A stretch of 64,000 nt of DNA. Origin: AC-56 sp046729615 (GTDB taxonomy: Bacteria; Actinomycetota; Thermoleophilia; Solirubrobacterales; 70-9). Both the position numbers and the translations under genes were made by a program. The stretch spans positions 1 to 64,000 of the forward strand of contig JBKPHA010000029.1 in NCBI GenBank assembly GCA_046729615.1, in the 5' to 3' direction. Below are positions 48,280 to 57,134 of this stretch, in pieces. Below the pieces are notes generated by a model, which was not told the DNA's origin, did not search any database, and worked only from the letters and a program-made list of their open reading frames with translations. Positions within the stretch are counted from its first letter, which is position 1. Every line of letters starts with the position of its first letter.

Positions 48280-50592
48280 GTGCATCTGAGCTCGATCACG
48301 ATCAAGGGGTTCAAGTCGTTCCCCGAGCGCACTCGCCTGGAGTTCTCCCCGGGCGTGAGCGTCATCGTCGGCCCCAACGGCTGCGGCAAGTCCAACATCA
48401 CCGACGCGGTGCTGTGGGCGCTTGGCGAGCAGAGCCCGCTGGCGGTCCGCGGCCAGACGATGCAGGACATGATCTTCGCGGGCGGGGACGGCGAGGCGCC
48501 GCGCCGATACGCGGAGGTGGAGGTCGTGCTCGACAACGACGATGGATCCAACGGGGACTTCTCCGAGATCTCAATCCGCAGGCGCCTCGACCGAAACGGC
48601 GAGGGCGAGTATCGCCTGAACGGCGCGCGCTGCCGCCTGGTGGACGTGATCGAGGCGCTCGCCGACGCCAACCTCGGCCGCGAGATGCATTCGGTCATCA
48701 GCCAGGGCCGGGTCGAGGAGATCGTCCACTCGCGCACACGCGAGCGGCGCCTGCTCGTTGAGGAGGCGGCGGGTCTCGGCAAGCACCGCAAGCGGCGCCG
48801 GCGGGCGCAGCTCAAGCTCGAGCGCACGCAGGAGAACCTCGACCGCGCTCTGGATGTAGAGCGTGAAGCCCGGAGCCGGCTACGCCCGCTGAAGCGTCAG
48901 GTGCAGGCGGCCGACATCCATGCGCGCCTCGAGCGAGAGTCGGCTGAGCTGCGCGGGCGGCTACTTGCCAGCGAGCTTCACGTACATGCGAAGGAGCTCG
49001 CGGCGGCGGAGCGAGCGGCGGCGACGGCGCGGGAGGCACGACAGCAGGTCGAGGCCGAGCTGGCGAAGGTCGCGGCGCGCCGCACCGAGGTGGAGGAGCG
49101 ACTCGCGGAGCGCGACCGCGAGCGTACCGCCGAGTGGGGAAGGCTGACTGCGCTGCGGGCTGCCCACGAGCGCCTGAGCGTACGCGCGGAGGCCCTCGCC
49201 GTTCGCCGCGGCGAGCTCATCGCCGAGCTGGAGCGCCGGCGCGCGGCGCTGGGGACCCTGGCCGCCGAGGCCGGCGACTCGGACGATCCGGTGGCGTCGG
49301 GCCTCGAGGGCGTCGGTGCGGCACTCGCCGAGGCAACCGGGGCGCACCACCGGGCGACGCAGGTTGATGCGGAGGGCGACCGTCTAAACGAAGTGGCGCG
49401 GGTGCGCGAGGCCGCGGAGCGGGCGGCGACCGGCGCCCGCCGGGTGGAGGGCCTGCTCGGTCGGCGCCGCCAGGGGTCCCTCGAGGGCGGCATCGAGGCC
49501 CTCGCCACCCGGCTGGAGCGCATTGACGCGCTGCTCGGGGACGCGGCTGCCGTGCGCGACGCCGTCGGTGAGCGCTCCGCGGCGCTCGAGGGGCGGATGC
49601 TCGACCGCGGCGACGCCGAGGACTTCACCGCGCAGCTCCGGGACTGCTCGCGGATCGAGTCCAGCTTGCAGGGGCGGCTCCACGAGACGGGGGAGTCGCT
49701 CACGGCCGCCGAGGTCAAGGCGGCCCATCTGCGCGACCGCCGCGACGACGCGGCCGCCGAGCTCGAGCGCGTGGCGAGCATCCTGGGACGTGAGCCGGAT
49801 ACGGCCTCCGAGGCGCTCGACGCGGCGGAGCGCGAGGAGATCGAGCGAAAGCTCGAACGGCTCGCTCGCCGCCGCGAGGCGCTCGGGCCGGTGAACCCCC
49901 TCGCCGAGCGAGAGTACGCCGAGGCTCTCGAGCACGTGGACCAGCTCGCCGAGCAGCGCGCCGATCTGGAGGCCGCATTGGCCGACCTCGAGGGGTTGAT
50001 CAGCGACACCGACCGCGAGATGACCCGCGCGTTCGAGGAGACGTTCGCGGCGGCCCAGCGCAACTTCGGGGAGCTCGTCGAGCACCTCTTCCCGGACGGT
50101 CGCGGGCGCCTGCGCCTCGTCGACGAGCGCACGCCCCGGCTAGTGCTCGGCGGCGAGGCGGATGGCGAGCCGCCGGAGGCGTCCCACGAGGACGCCGATC
50201 TGCGCGAGGTCGCGCGCGGGATCGAGATCGAGGTGACTCCGGCCGGCAAGGCGACGCGCCGGCTCTCGTTGCTGTCCGGCGGCGAGAAGGCGCTCGTCGC
50301 GCTCGCCTTCGTGTTCGCGGTATTCCTCGCGCGCCCGTCGCCCTTCTACATCCTCGACGAGGTGGAGGCGGCGCTCGACGACGCCAACATCGATCGCTTC
50401 CTCCAGCTCGTGCGCCGCTTCTCCGACCGCGCGCAGTTCGTGATCGTCACCCATCAGAAGCGCACGATGGACGCCGCCGACGTCCTCTACGGGGTGAGCA
50501 TGGGGAAGGGCGGTGTCACGAAGATCATCTCGAAGCGTCTCGCGCAGGCGGATCCCGCGGAGGAACCCGCGGAAGCCGCCGAGGCGGCCTGA
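48280..50592 (+). CDS. smc: Short SMC-family chromosome condensin ATPase, no visible hinge
   Basis: The ATPase of the SMC-ScpAB condensin by locus (rnc-smc-ftsY) and heads. N-terminal head: ITIKGFKSFPERTRLEF, Walker A GPNGCGKSN (31-39), SVISQGRVEEIVHSR. C-terminal head: signature LSGGEKALVALAF (665-677) and Walker B FYILDEVEAALDD, then VTHQKRTM. The total of 770 residues is far below the usual 1150-1200. Residues about 165-590 are charged coiled coil with an interruption near 325-345 (DSDDPVASGLEG), and no globular hinge domain is recognisable. GTG start. Partner proteins ScpA and ScpB are encoded at 8177-9464. Confidence 0.88.
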   Translation: MHLSSITIKGFKSFPERTRLEFSPGVSVIVGPNGCGKSNITDAVLWALGEQSPLAVRGQTMQDMIFAGGDGEAPRRYAEVEVVLDNDDGSNGDFSEISIRRRLDRNGEGEYRLNGARCRLVDVIEALADANLGREMHSVISQGRVEEIVHSRTRERRLLVEEAAGLGKHRKRRRRAQLKLERTQENLDRALDVEREARSRLRPLKRQVQAADIHARLERESAELRGRLLASELHVHAKELAAAERAAATAREARQQVEAELAKVAARRTEVEERLAERDRERTAEWGRLTALRAAHERLSVRAEALAVRRGELIAELERRRAALGTLAAEAGDSDDPVASGLEGVGAALAEATGAHHRATQVDAEGDRLNEVARVREAAERAATGARRVEGLLGRRRQGSLEGGIEALATRLERIDALLGDAAAVRDAVGERSAALEGRMLDRGDAEDFTAQLRDCSRIESSLQGRLHETGESLTAAEVKAAHLRDRRDDAAAELERVASILGREPDTASEALDAAEREEIERKLERLARRREALGPVNPLAEREYAEALEHVDQLAEQRADLEAALADLEGLISDTDREMTRAFEETFAAAQRNFGELVEHLFPDGRGRLRLVDERTPRLVLGGEADGEPPEASHEDADLREVARGIEIEVTPAGKATRRLSLLSGGEKALVALAFVFAVFLARPSPFYILDEVEAALDDANIDRFLQLVRRFSDRAQFVIVTHQKRTMDAADVLYGVSMGKGGVTKIISKRLAQADPAEEPAEAAEAA

Positions 50593-50601
50593 CGAGCCGC
50601 C

Positions 50602-50723
50602 AGGGCGCATCGCGGTAGCGGGAGTGCCCGTGGGGAGTGCGTGGATCGAGCGGGACCGGCGCCCGTAGCGCGAAGGGTCCACGCGCTCAGCCACGGGTGC
50701 TATCCCCTGCCGCGATGCGCCCT
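50602..50723 (+). ncRNA. Long hairpin (about 122 nt) between smc and ftsY
   Basis: The ends AGGGCGCATCGCGG and CCGCGATGCGCCCT are perfect 14-bp complements. Inside, AGTGCCCGTGG pairs with CCACGGGTGCT using G-U wobbles, and GAGTGCGTGGATC pairs with GGTCCACGCGCTC, so most of the element folds into one rod with a GC-rich apex. The wobbles are consistent with selection on RNA. The apex lacks the GGAAGxAGC motif of SRP RNA. It could be a structured leader of ftsY, a processing site or a small RNA. Confidence 0.55.
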
Positions 50724-50728
50724 AACCT
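50723..50728 (+). promoter_or_regulatory. Candidate -10 box (TAACCT) for ftsY
   Basis: A TANNNT hexamer ending 8 nt before the ftsY ATG; its first base is the last base of the long hairpin. Confidence 0.35.
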
Positions 50729-50736
50729 GCGGGCCC

Positions 50737-51729
50737 ATGGCTCGCACCTGGCACGAGGTCGTGGATCTGGACGACGGCGCCGTCCCGTCAACCCCCCACG
50801 AGGCAGAGGGGCCGCAGCACACGGGGATCTTCCGGCGCCTTCGCGACTCGTTGTCCAAGAGCCGCCAGGCTCTCCAGGCCGAGCTCAGCGCCTCCCTGTT
50901 CGAGCGGCTCGACGACGAGACGTGGGAGCGGCTGGAAGAGGCGCTGGTCCTCGCCGACGTTGGCGCGAAGACGACCGCCGACGTAGTCGGACGGCTCGAG
51001 CATGAGGTGGAGGCCGGCGCCGTGGGCGGCGGCGAGGACCTCCGGGAGCGCCTCGTGGAGATGCTCGCCGAGGCCGCGGCGACCGAGGATGGCCGGATCC
51101 GCCTGAGCAAGCGCCCCGCAGTCGTGATGATCGTGGGTGTAAACGGCACCGGGAAGACGACGACGATCGGCAAGCTCGCCTGGCATCTCCAGAGGGAGCT
51201 CGGCCTGTCGGTGATCGTGGCGGCCGCCGACACCTACCGCGCCGCGGCGATCGAGCAGCTTGAGACGTGGGCCGAGCGCGCGGGCGCAGAAATCGTCCGC
51301 GGCGCGTCGGGCGGCGATCCTGGCGCGGTGGTCTTCGACGCGATCACGGCCGCCGAGTCGCGCGGGGCGGACGTCGTGATCGCCGACACTGCCGGCCGAC
51401 TGCATACGCACGCGAACCTGATGGAGGAGCTCGCCAAGGTGCGGCGCGTGGCCGCCAAGCGTCTGGAGGGTGCGCCGCACGAGTCGCTGATCGTCATCGA
51501 CGCCACCACCGGGCAGAACGGGCTCCGCCAGGCGCAGGCCTTCACGCAGGCGGTCGACCTGACCGGCGTCATCCTCACGAAACTCGACGGGACGGCGAAG
51601 GGCGGCATCGCGCTCGCGATCGCCTCTGAGCTCGGGCTGCCGGTGAAGCTGATCGGGACCGGCGAGGAGCTCGAGGATTTAAGGCCGTTCGACCCGAGAG
51701 AGTTCGCAGCCGCGCTGCTGGGGGACTAG
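50737..51729 (+). CDS. ftsY: Signal recognition particle receptor FtsY
   Basis: The membrane-side SRP GTPase that receives ribosome-nascent chain-Ffh complexes. The 330-residue protein has an N domain (RLRDSLSKSRQALQAELSAS; LEEALVLADVGAKTTADVV) and G domain with P-loop VGVNGTGKTTTIGKLAW, DTYRAAAIEQLETWAERAG, DTAGRLHTHANLMEEL, TKLDGTAKGG and GTGEELEDLRPFDP. The acidic A domain is reduced to about 20 residues. The ATG was chosen because upstream codons lie in the hairpin. Confidence 0.93.
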   Translation: MARTWHEVVDLDDGAVPSTPHEAEGPQHTGIFRRLRDSLSKSRQALQAELSASLFERLDDETWERLEEALVLADVGAKTTADVVGRLEHEVEAGAVGGGEDLRERLVEMLAEAAATEDGRIRLSKRPAVVMIVGVNGTGKTTTIGKLAWHLQRELGLSVIVAAADTYRAAAIEQLETWAERAGAEIVRGASGGDPGAVVFDAITAAESRGADVVIADTAGRLHTHANLMEELAKVRRVAAKRLEGAPHESLIVIDATTGQNGLRQAQAFTQAVDLTGVILTKLDGTAKGGIALAIASELGLPVKLIGTGEELEDLRPFDPREFAAALLGD

Positions 51730-52215
51730 CGAAGCCTCGTAGCGCTGGTAGGTCAGCTGGGCGCGGCCCCAACGTGGACCCGTCTCGGAGCTGACCACCC
51801 GAAAGCCGTACTCGCGGTAGAGGTGCGCCGCTGCCTCAAGATCGCTGAAGGTCTCCAGCACCGCGCGCTCGAACCCGTTGGCGCGTGCGGTTTCGAGAAG
51901 CTCCTCGAGGAGCTGCCGCCCGAGCCCCTGGCCGCGAAGGTTCGAATCGAGGACGAAGAAGCGCACGCACGCGACGCCGTCTCCCTCATCGGTCATCGTG
52001 AGGCTCCCGGCGTGTTCGCCGCCGCGCTCCACGATCCAGATCGCTTCGTTCGCCCGCGGGAACCCGCGTAGGGCGACGCGCGCGAGGGCGGCGGCCACGT
52101 GCGCCTCCATGCCGGTATCCAGGCCGTACTCCCGAGCGTAGATGCGCCCGTGGTGCTCGATGATCGCCCCGAGGTCGCCGGGTAGGAGCTTCCGCCTGAT
52201 CGACACATGGGCCAT
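51679..52215 (-). CDS. GNAT family N-acetyltransferase
   Basis: A 178-residue acetyltransferase with IWIVERGGEHAGSLTM, VRFFVLDSNLRGQGLGRQLL (acetyl-CoA-binding R/QxxGxG/A motif), ETARANGFERAVLETFSDLE and AAHLYREYGFRVVSSE. The target is unknown. The 3' end overlaps the ftsY 3' end by 51 bp on the opposite strand, an unusually long convergent overlap. It diverges from the LysR gene, which may control it. Confidence 0.82.
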   Translation of the reverse strand: MAHVSIRRKLLPGDLGAIIEHHGRIYAREYGLDTGMEAHVAAALARVALRGFPRANEAIWIVERGGEHAGSLTMTDEGDGVACVRFFVLDSNLRGQGLGRQLLEELLETARANGFERAVLETFSDLEAAAHLYREYGFRVVSSETGPRWGRAQLTYQRYEASLVPQQRGCELSRVERP

Positions 52216-52265
52216 GGCTTGATTCTGGCGACAGCAAGGATCGCCGCAACACATTGTCGTTAACA

Positions 52266-52291
52266 GATCGATCGCAAATTAAGATCGATCG
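52266..52291. promoter_or_regulatory. Paired GATCGATCG sites in the GNAT/LysR divergent promoter
   Basis: Two GATCGATCG sequences, spaced 8 nt apart (17 nt from start to start), lie immediately before the LysR ATG. Each is itself nearly palindromic. The intervening AAATTAA is unusually AT-rich for this genome. This is the expected place for LysR autoregulation and control of the divergent acetyltransferase. Confidence 0.45.
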
Positions 52292-53188
52292 ATGGAGCTG
52301 CGCCAGCTGAGGTACGTGGATGCCGTCGCCCGGCACCGGCACTTCACGCGCGCCGCCGAGCAGCTCCACGTGGCACAGTCGGCGCTCTCGCACCAGATCC
52401 GGCGGCTCGAGGCCGAGTTGGGCACCGAGCTCTTTACGCGCACCAGCCGGACGGTCGTGCCGACGGAGGTGGGCGAAGCGGTGGCCGCGCGGGCGCGACG
52501 GATCCTCGCGGAGGCGGACGGCGTGCGGGAGGAGGTCGATGAGCTGCGAGGCCTGGTCAGGGGGCGCGTGACGATCGGCGCGCTCCTTCCCGCGGGCGCG
52601 ATCGACGTCCCATCGCTTCTGGCGCGGTTCAGCCACGCTCATCCGGGCGTTGACGTCACCCTGCGCGAGGGCACCGCTGGCGACATGCTGCGGTACCTGG
52701 CGCGCGACGAGATCGACGCCGCCTTCTCGCTGCTCGATGACGAGCCGCCTGAGGCTCTGGTCGCCGAGACCGTAAGCGAGGAGGAGTTGGTGGCGGTGTT
52801 CCCGTCCGGGACCGCGCCACGCCGCGGCCCCATAAGCGCAGCCGCTCTCGCGCGCGGGCTGGTCGTGACGCCGCGTTCCGGCTCGGCCACGAGGGCGGCC
52901 CTCGAGCGGTTCTTCACCGCCGCCGGATTCGAACTTCACGTCTCCTGCGAGAGCGGCGACCCGTTCCTCCTCCGCTGCCTGGCGTCCGCGGGATTCGGGA
53001 CCGCAGTGCTCCCGCGCTCGCTGACCATGCGGGAGGGACCACCGGTCGACATCCGGCCTCTGCGTCCTGCCGTCCGGCTGCCGGTTGCGCTCCTGTGGCG
53101 TCGGGACCGGCGCCTCTCGCCGGCTGCGCGGACGTTCGTCCAGTACGCGCGTGAGGCCGCGCAAGAGCCCGTAAGCTCAGATCCGTGA
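52292..53188 (+). CDS. LysR-type transcriptional regulator
   Basis: A 298-residue regulator with an N-terminal winged helix-turn-helix (LRYVDAVARHRHFTRAAEQL, HVAQSALSHQIRRLEAELG, LFTRTSRTVVPTEVG) and a periplasmic-binding-like effector domain from about residue 90 (RVTIGALLPAGAIDVPSLLA). The effector is unknown. It is divergent from the acetyltransferase gene across 76 bp. Confidence 0.9.
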   Translation: MELRQLRYVDAVARHRHFTRAAEQLHVAQSALSHQIRRLEAELGTELFTRTSRTVVPTEVGEAVAARARRILAEADGVREEVDELRGLVRGRVTIGALLPAGAIDVPSLLARFSHAHPGVDVTLREGTAGDMLRYLARDEIDAAFSLLDDEPPEALVAETVSEEELVAVFPSGTAPRRGPISAAALARGLVVTPRSGSATRAALERFFTAAGFELHVSCESGDPFLLRCLASAGFGTAVLPRSLTMREGPPVDIRPLRPAVRLPVALLWRRDRRLSPAARTFVQYAREAAQEPVSSDP

Positions 53189-53203
53189 ACGGAACATGCC
53201 ATT

Positions 53204-53225
53204 GCCGGCACCGGGCGGTGCCGGC
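53204..53225 (+). terminator. Perfect 9-bp hairpin between lysR and ffh
   Basis: GCCGGCACC-GGGC-GGTGCCGGC lies 16 nt after the lysR stop and 9 nt before the ffh ATG. No T-run follows. It may end lysR transcription or, if the ffh mRNA includes it, restrict ribosome access to the ffh start. Confidence 0.5.
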
Positions 53226-53234
53226 CTAACACAC

Positions 53235-54572
<1,338 letters not shown>

Positions 54573-54585
54573 GCGGGCGTGATGG

Positions 54586-54636
54586 GCGGCGACTTTGTTG
54601 CCGCAGCAGCATGTGCCGTTAGGCGGCGAAGCCGCC
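54586..54636 (+). promoter_or_regulatory. Two tandem hairpins between ffh and rpsP
   Basis: GCGGCGAC-TTT-GTTGCCGC (54586-54604) is an 8-bp stem including one wobble. GGCGGC-GAA-GCCGCC (54622-54636) is a perfect 6-bp stem. Both lie in the 99-bp gap before the rpsP -10 box. They could terminate ffh transcription; neither is followed by a T-run. Confidence 0.45.
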
Positions 54637-54653
54637 GTCATAGGTGGACGCTG

Positions 54654-54659
54654 TAACCT
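54654..54659 (+). promoter_or_regulatory. Candidate -10 box (TAACCT) for rpsP
   Basis: A TANNNT hexamer ending 12 nt before the rpsP ATG, downstream of two hairpins. Confidence 0.4.
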
Positions 54660-54671
54660 GGTCCGCCGCAG

Positions 54672-54926
54672 ATGGCCGTACGAATCAGACTCACGCGGGT
54701 CGGGTCGCGCAAGAACCCGATCTGGCGCATCGTCGTCGCCGACCGCGGGTCCCCGCGCGACGGGCGGACGATCGAGACGATCGGCCACTACAACCCGCAG
54801 ACCGATCCCTCGACGATCGTGATCGACGACGCGCGCGCCCAGCACTGGCTGGCCCACGGAGCGCAGCCCACGCGGACCGTCGCCCGGCTCCTGCGAACTC
54901 AAGGAATCGAGGCCGCCGGGCGCTGA
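54672..54926 (+). CDS. rpsP: 30S ribosomal protein bS16
   Basis: An 84-residue ribosomal protein with VRIRLTRVGSRKNPIWRIVV, ADRGSPRDGRTIETIGHYNP and the C-terminal HGAQPTRTVARLLRTQGI. The first gene of rpsP-khpA-trmD-rplS. Its stop overlaps the next start (TGATG). Confidence 0.95.
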   Translation: MAVRIRLTRVGSRKNPIWRIVVADRGSPRDGRTIETIGHYNPQTDPSTIVIDDARAQHWLAHGAQPTRTVARLLRTQGIEAAGR

Positions 54927-55159
54927 TGCGCGACCTGGTCGAGTTCCTCGCCCGGGCGCTCGTTGAGAATCCGGACGCCGTCGAGGTGACGGAGGTGACC
55001 GAGGACGGTGATCTGGTCGTGGAGGTGACGGTGAGCGGCGACGACCTCGGCCGGCTGATCGGCAAGGGCGGACGCGTGGCGAACGCGATCCGCACGGTCG
55101 CCAAGGCGGCCTCCACGGGCTCGGACCGGCGGGTCCTGGTCGAGTTCATTGAAGATTGA
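54926..55159 (+). CDS. khpA: KH-domain RNA-binding protein KhpA
   Basis: A 77-residue single KH domain with the GxxG loop in GRLIGKGGRVANAIRTVAKA. KhpA binds RNA, often with KhpB, and is nearly always between rpsP and rimM-trmD. Here trmD follows at once, overlapping by 11 bp, and rimM is absent. Confidence 0.92.
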   Translation: MRDLVEFLARALVENPDAVEVTEVTEDGDLVVEVTVSGDDLGRLIGKGGRVANAIRTVAKAASTGSDRRVLVEFIED

Positions 55160-55832
55160 CGTCTTCACCCTCTTTCCAGACTGGTTCGACTGGTTCTGTT
55201 CGCAGCGCCATGTGCGCAATGCTGTCGAGGCCGGCAACGAGCTGCGGCTGTTCAACTACCGCGATACGACGCCGCTGAGCGGCGGCCAGGTGGACGACGC
55301 CCCGTACGGCGGCGGGGCTGGCATGGTGTTGCGAGTGGACGTGGTCGACGCCGCGCTTCGTGCCGCGTACGCGGATGGGCGTAAGCCGAGCCGGGTGCTG
55401 GTGCTGGCGCCGTCGGGGCGCCAGCTCGACGAGGCGCTCGCTACGGAGCTGGCGTCGGAGCCGCACGTCGCGCTGTTGTCGGGCCGCTACGAGGGGATCG
55501 ACGAGCGGGTGCGGGACCACCTCGCGACCGACGCGGTGTCGATCGGCCCCTACGTCCTCTCCGGCGGGGAGCTGGCGGCGATGGTGGTGGCAGATGCGAT
55601 CATCCGCAAGCTCCCCCGCGCTCTCGGCGACGCCGAGAGCGCGGTGGAGGAGTCGTTCTCGGAGGCGCTCGGCGGGGCGCCCGAGTACCCGCACTACACG
55701 CGCCCGGCGTCCTACCGCGGATGGGACGTTCCCGACGTGCTTCTCTCCGGCGACCACGCGCGCGTGCGGGAGTGGCGGCTGGAGCAGAGCCGTAGGCGGG
55801 CACAAGCGGTCGGGAACGCAACCGACGCCTAG
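55149..55832 (+). CDS. trmD: tRNA (guanine37-N1)-methyltransferase
   Basis: Methylates G37 next to the anticodon to prevent frameshifting. The 227-residue SPOUT enzyme has KIDVFTLFPDWFDWF, LFNYRDTT, DDAPYGGGAGMVLR, the knot LLSGRYEGIDERV and SIGPYVLSGGELAAMVVADA, with ASYRGWDVPDVLLSGDHARV near the end. The TTG start lies inside khpA; family conservation begins at that point, which supports it. Confidence 0.93.
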   Translation: MKIDVFTLFPDWFDWFCSQRHVRNAVEAGNELRLFNYRDTTPLSGGQVDDAPYGGGAGMVLRVDVVDAALRAAYADGRKPSRVLVLAPSGRQLDEALATELASEPHVALLSGRYEGIDERVRDHLATDAVSIGPYVLSGGELAAMVVADAIIRKLPRALGDAESAVEESFSEALGGAPEYPHYTRPASYRGWDVPDVLLSGDHARVREWRLEQSRRRAQAVGNATDA

Positions 55833-55874
55833 TAAGATTCTCCGCCGCGCGGCCGCGGGCCACGCTTTTTCTTT
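55833..55874 (+). promoter_or_regulatory. Candidate rplS promoter and leader hairpin with T-run
   Basis: TAAGAT (55833-55838) directly follows the trmD stop. It is followed by CCGCG-CGGC-CGCGG (55845-55858), then after 7 nt TTTTTCTTT. This is the most terminator-like structure in the window and lies in the 52-bp leader of rplS, so it may be an attenuator for bL19 synthesis or a trmD terminator. Confidence 0.45.
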
Positions 55875-55884
55875 GCCCGAGGTT

Positions 55885-56439
55885 ATGAGCACGATCATCG
55901 ACAGCATCGAGCAGCGCCAGCTCAAGCGCGTGCCCCGCTTTGCCGCCGGCGATCGGGTCCGCGTCCACTTCCAGGTGGTAGAGGGAAGCCGCCGGCGCAC
56001 CCAGGTGTTCGAGGGGGTCGTCATCGCCCGCAGCGGATCCGGCGCGCGGGAGACGTTCACGGTCCGCAAGCAGTCCTTCGGGGTGGGCGTGGAGCGCACG
56101 TTCCCGGTGCACTCGCCGAAGATCGAGCGACTCGAGGTGGTCGCGCGCGGCGACGTTCGCCGGGCCAAGCTCTACTACCTGCGCGGCCGCGTGGGCAAGC
56201 GGGCGCGGGTCGCCGAGCGCCGCTGGGGGATCGAGGACGAGCTCGTGCTCGGCGAGGAGGCCGAGGCGGTCGACTCAGAGGGGGTCGCCCAGAGCGAGGC
56301 GGAGCCGGAGGTCCAGGAAGCGCAAGCAGAAGGCGCCGGCGAGGAGGGAGAGGCCGGGTCGCAAGCATCCGAGGAGTCCGAGGGGGCCGGTGACGATTCC
56401 GAGGGTGAGGAGGCCGAGGACGCGCGGACCCGCGGTTGA
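55885..56439 (+). CDS. rplS: 50S ribosomal protein bL19 with acidic C-terminal extension
   Basis: A 184-residue protein. Residues 1-115 are ordinary bL19: LKRVPRFAAGDRVRVHFQVV, EGVVIARSGSGARETFTVRK, GVGVERTFPVHSPKIERLEV and KLYYLRGRVGKRARV. The remaining 70 residues are a low-complexity tail of Glu, Ala, Ser, Gly and Asp (for example EAEPEVQEAQAEGAGEEGEA), absent from most bL19. GAGG lies 4 nt before the ATG. The TTG of lepB overlaps its stop. Confidence 0.92.
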   Translation: MSTIIDSIEQRQLKRVPRFAAGDRVRVHFQVVEGSRRRTQVFEGVVIARSGSGARETFTVRKQSFGVGVERTFPVHSPKIERLEVVARGDVRRAKLYYLRGRVGKRARVAERRWGIEDELVLGEEAEAVDSEGVAQSEAEPEVQEAQAEGAGEEGEAGSQASEESEGAGDDSEGEEAEDARTRG

Positions 56440-57071
56440 GGCCGCTCATCCCGAAACCCAGCACCAGGCTCGGCGCCGTCATCGAGCTCGTCGTAATCGT
56501 CGCGCTCGCGATCGGGCTGGCGCTCCTGATCCAGGCGCTCATCGTCAAGCCGTACCAGATCCCGTCGCAGTCAATGGAGCCCACGCTCGACGTCGGCCAG
56601 AGGGTGTTGGTCGACCGCGTCGGCTACCGCTTCGGCAGCCCCGACGTCGGCGACATCGTCGTGTTCCACCCGCCGGAGGGGGCAGTCAACTCGCGCGAGT
56701 GCGGGGTCGAGGTTCATGGACGGCAACCCGTCGAAGCCGGTGAGGCGTGTCCCAAGCCGACGGAGCAGGAGTCGGACACGAACTTCATCAAGCGGATCGT
56801 CGCCGGGCCGGGCGACACGCTCAGCATCAAGAACGGCCATCCGGTGGTGAACGGTGTTGAGGCGAAGGAGGACTTCATCAGGCCGTGCGGTGGGGGAGAG
56901 GGCTGCGACCTGCCGAAGACGATCACGATCCCGCCGAACGAGTACTTCATGATGGGCGACAACCGCGGCTCCAGCGACGACAGCCGGTTCTGGGGGCCGG
57001 TCCCGCGCGACTGGTTCATCGGCAAGGCTGTCTTCACCTACTGGCCGCCGGACCGCATCGGCTTCCTCTAG
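56436..57071 (+). CDS. lepB: Signal peptidase I
   Basis: Cleaves signal peptides of exported proteins at the outer membrane face. The 211-residue protein has one N-terminal membrane helix (VIELVVIVALAIGLALLIQA), the catalytic Ser46 in QIPSQSMEPTL, the catalytic Lys in NFIKRIVAGPGDTLSI and GDNRGSSDDSRFWGPVP. An insertion carrying two Cys (REC...EACP) lies between Ser and Lys, as in several actinobacteria. TTG start coupled to rplS. Confidence 0.93.
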   Translation: MRPLIPKPSTRLGAVIELVVIVALAIGLALLIQALIVKPYQIPSQSMEPTLDVGQRVLVDRVGYRFGSPDVGDIVVFHPPEGAVNSRECGVEVHGRQPVEAGEACPKPTEQESDTNFIKRIVAGPGDTLSIKNGHPVVNGVEAKEDFIRPCGGGEGCDLPKTITIPPNEYFMMGDNRGSSDDSRFWGPVPRDWFIGKAVFTYWPPDRIGFL

Positions 57072-57134
57072 GAGGCCCTCGAATCGCGCTCGTTGCGGGG
57101 TGATCCTCGGAATCCACCCGGATATTCGTGCATC

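Noticed and set aside
50602..50723. Signal recognition particle RNA near ftsY and ffh
   Set aside because: The rod shape and neighbourhood are suggestive, but the apical GGAAG and AGC motifs that bind Ffh are absent.
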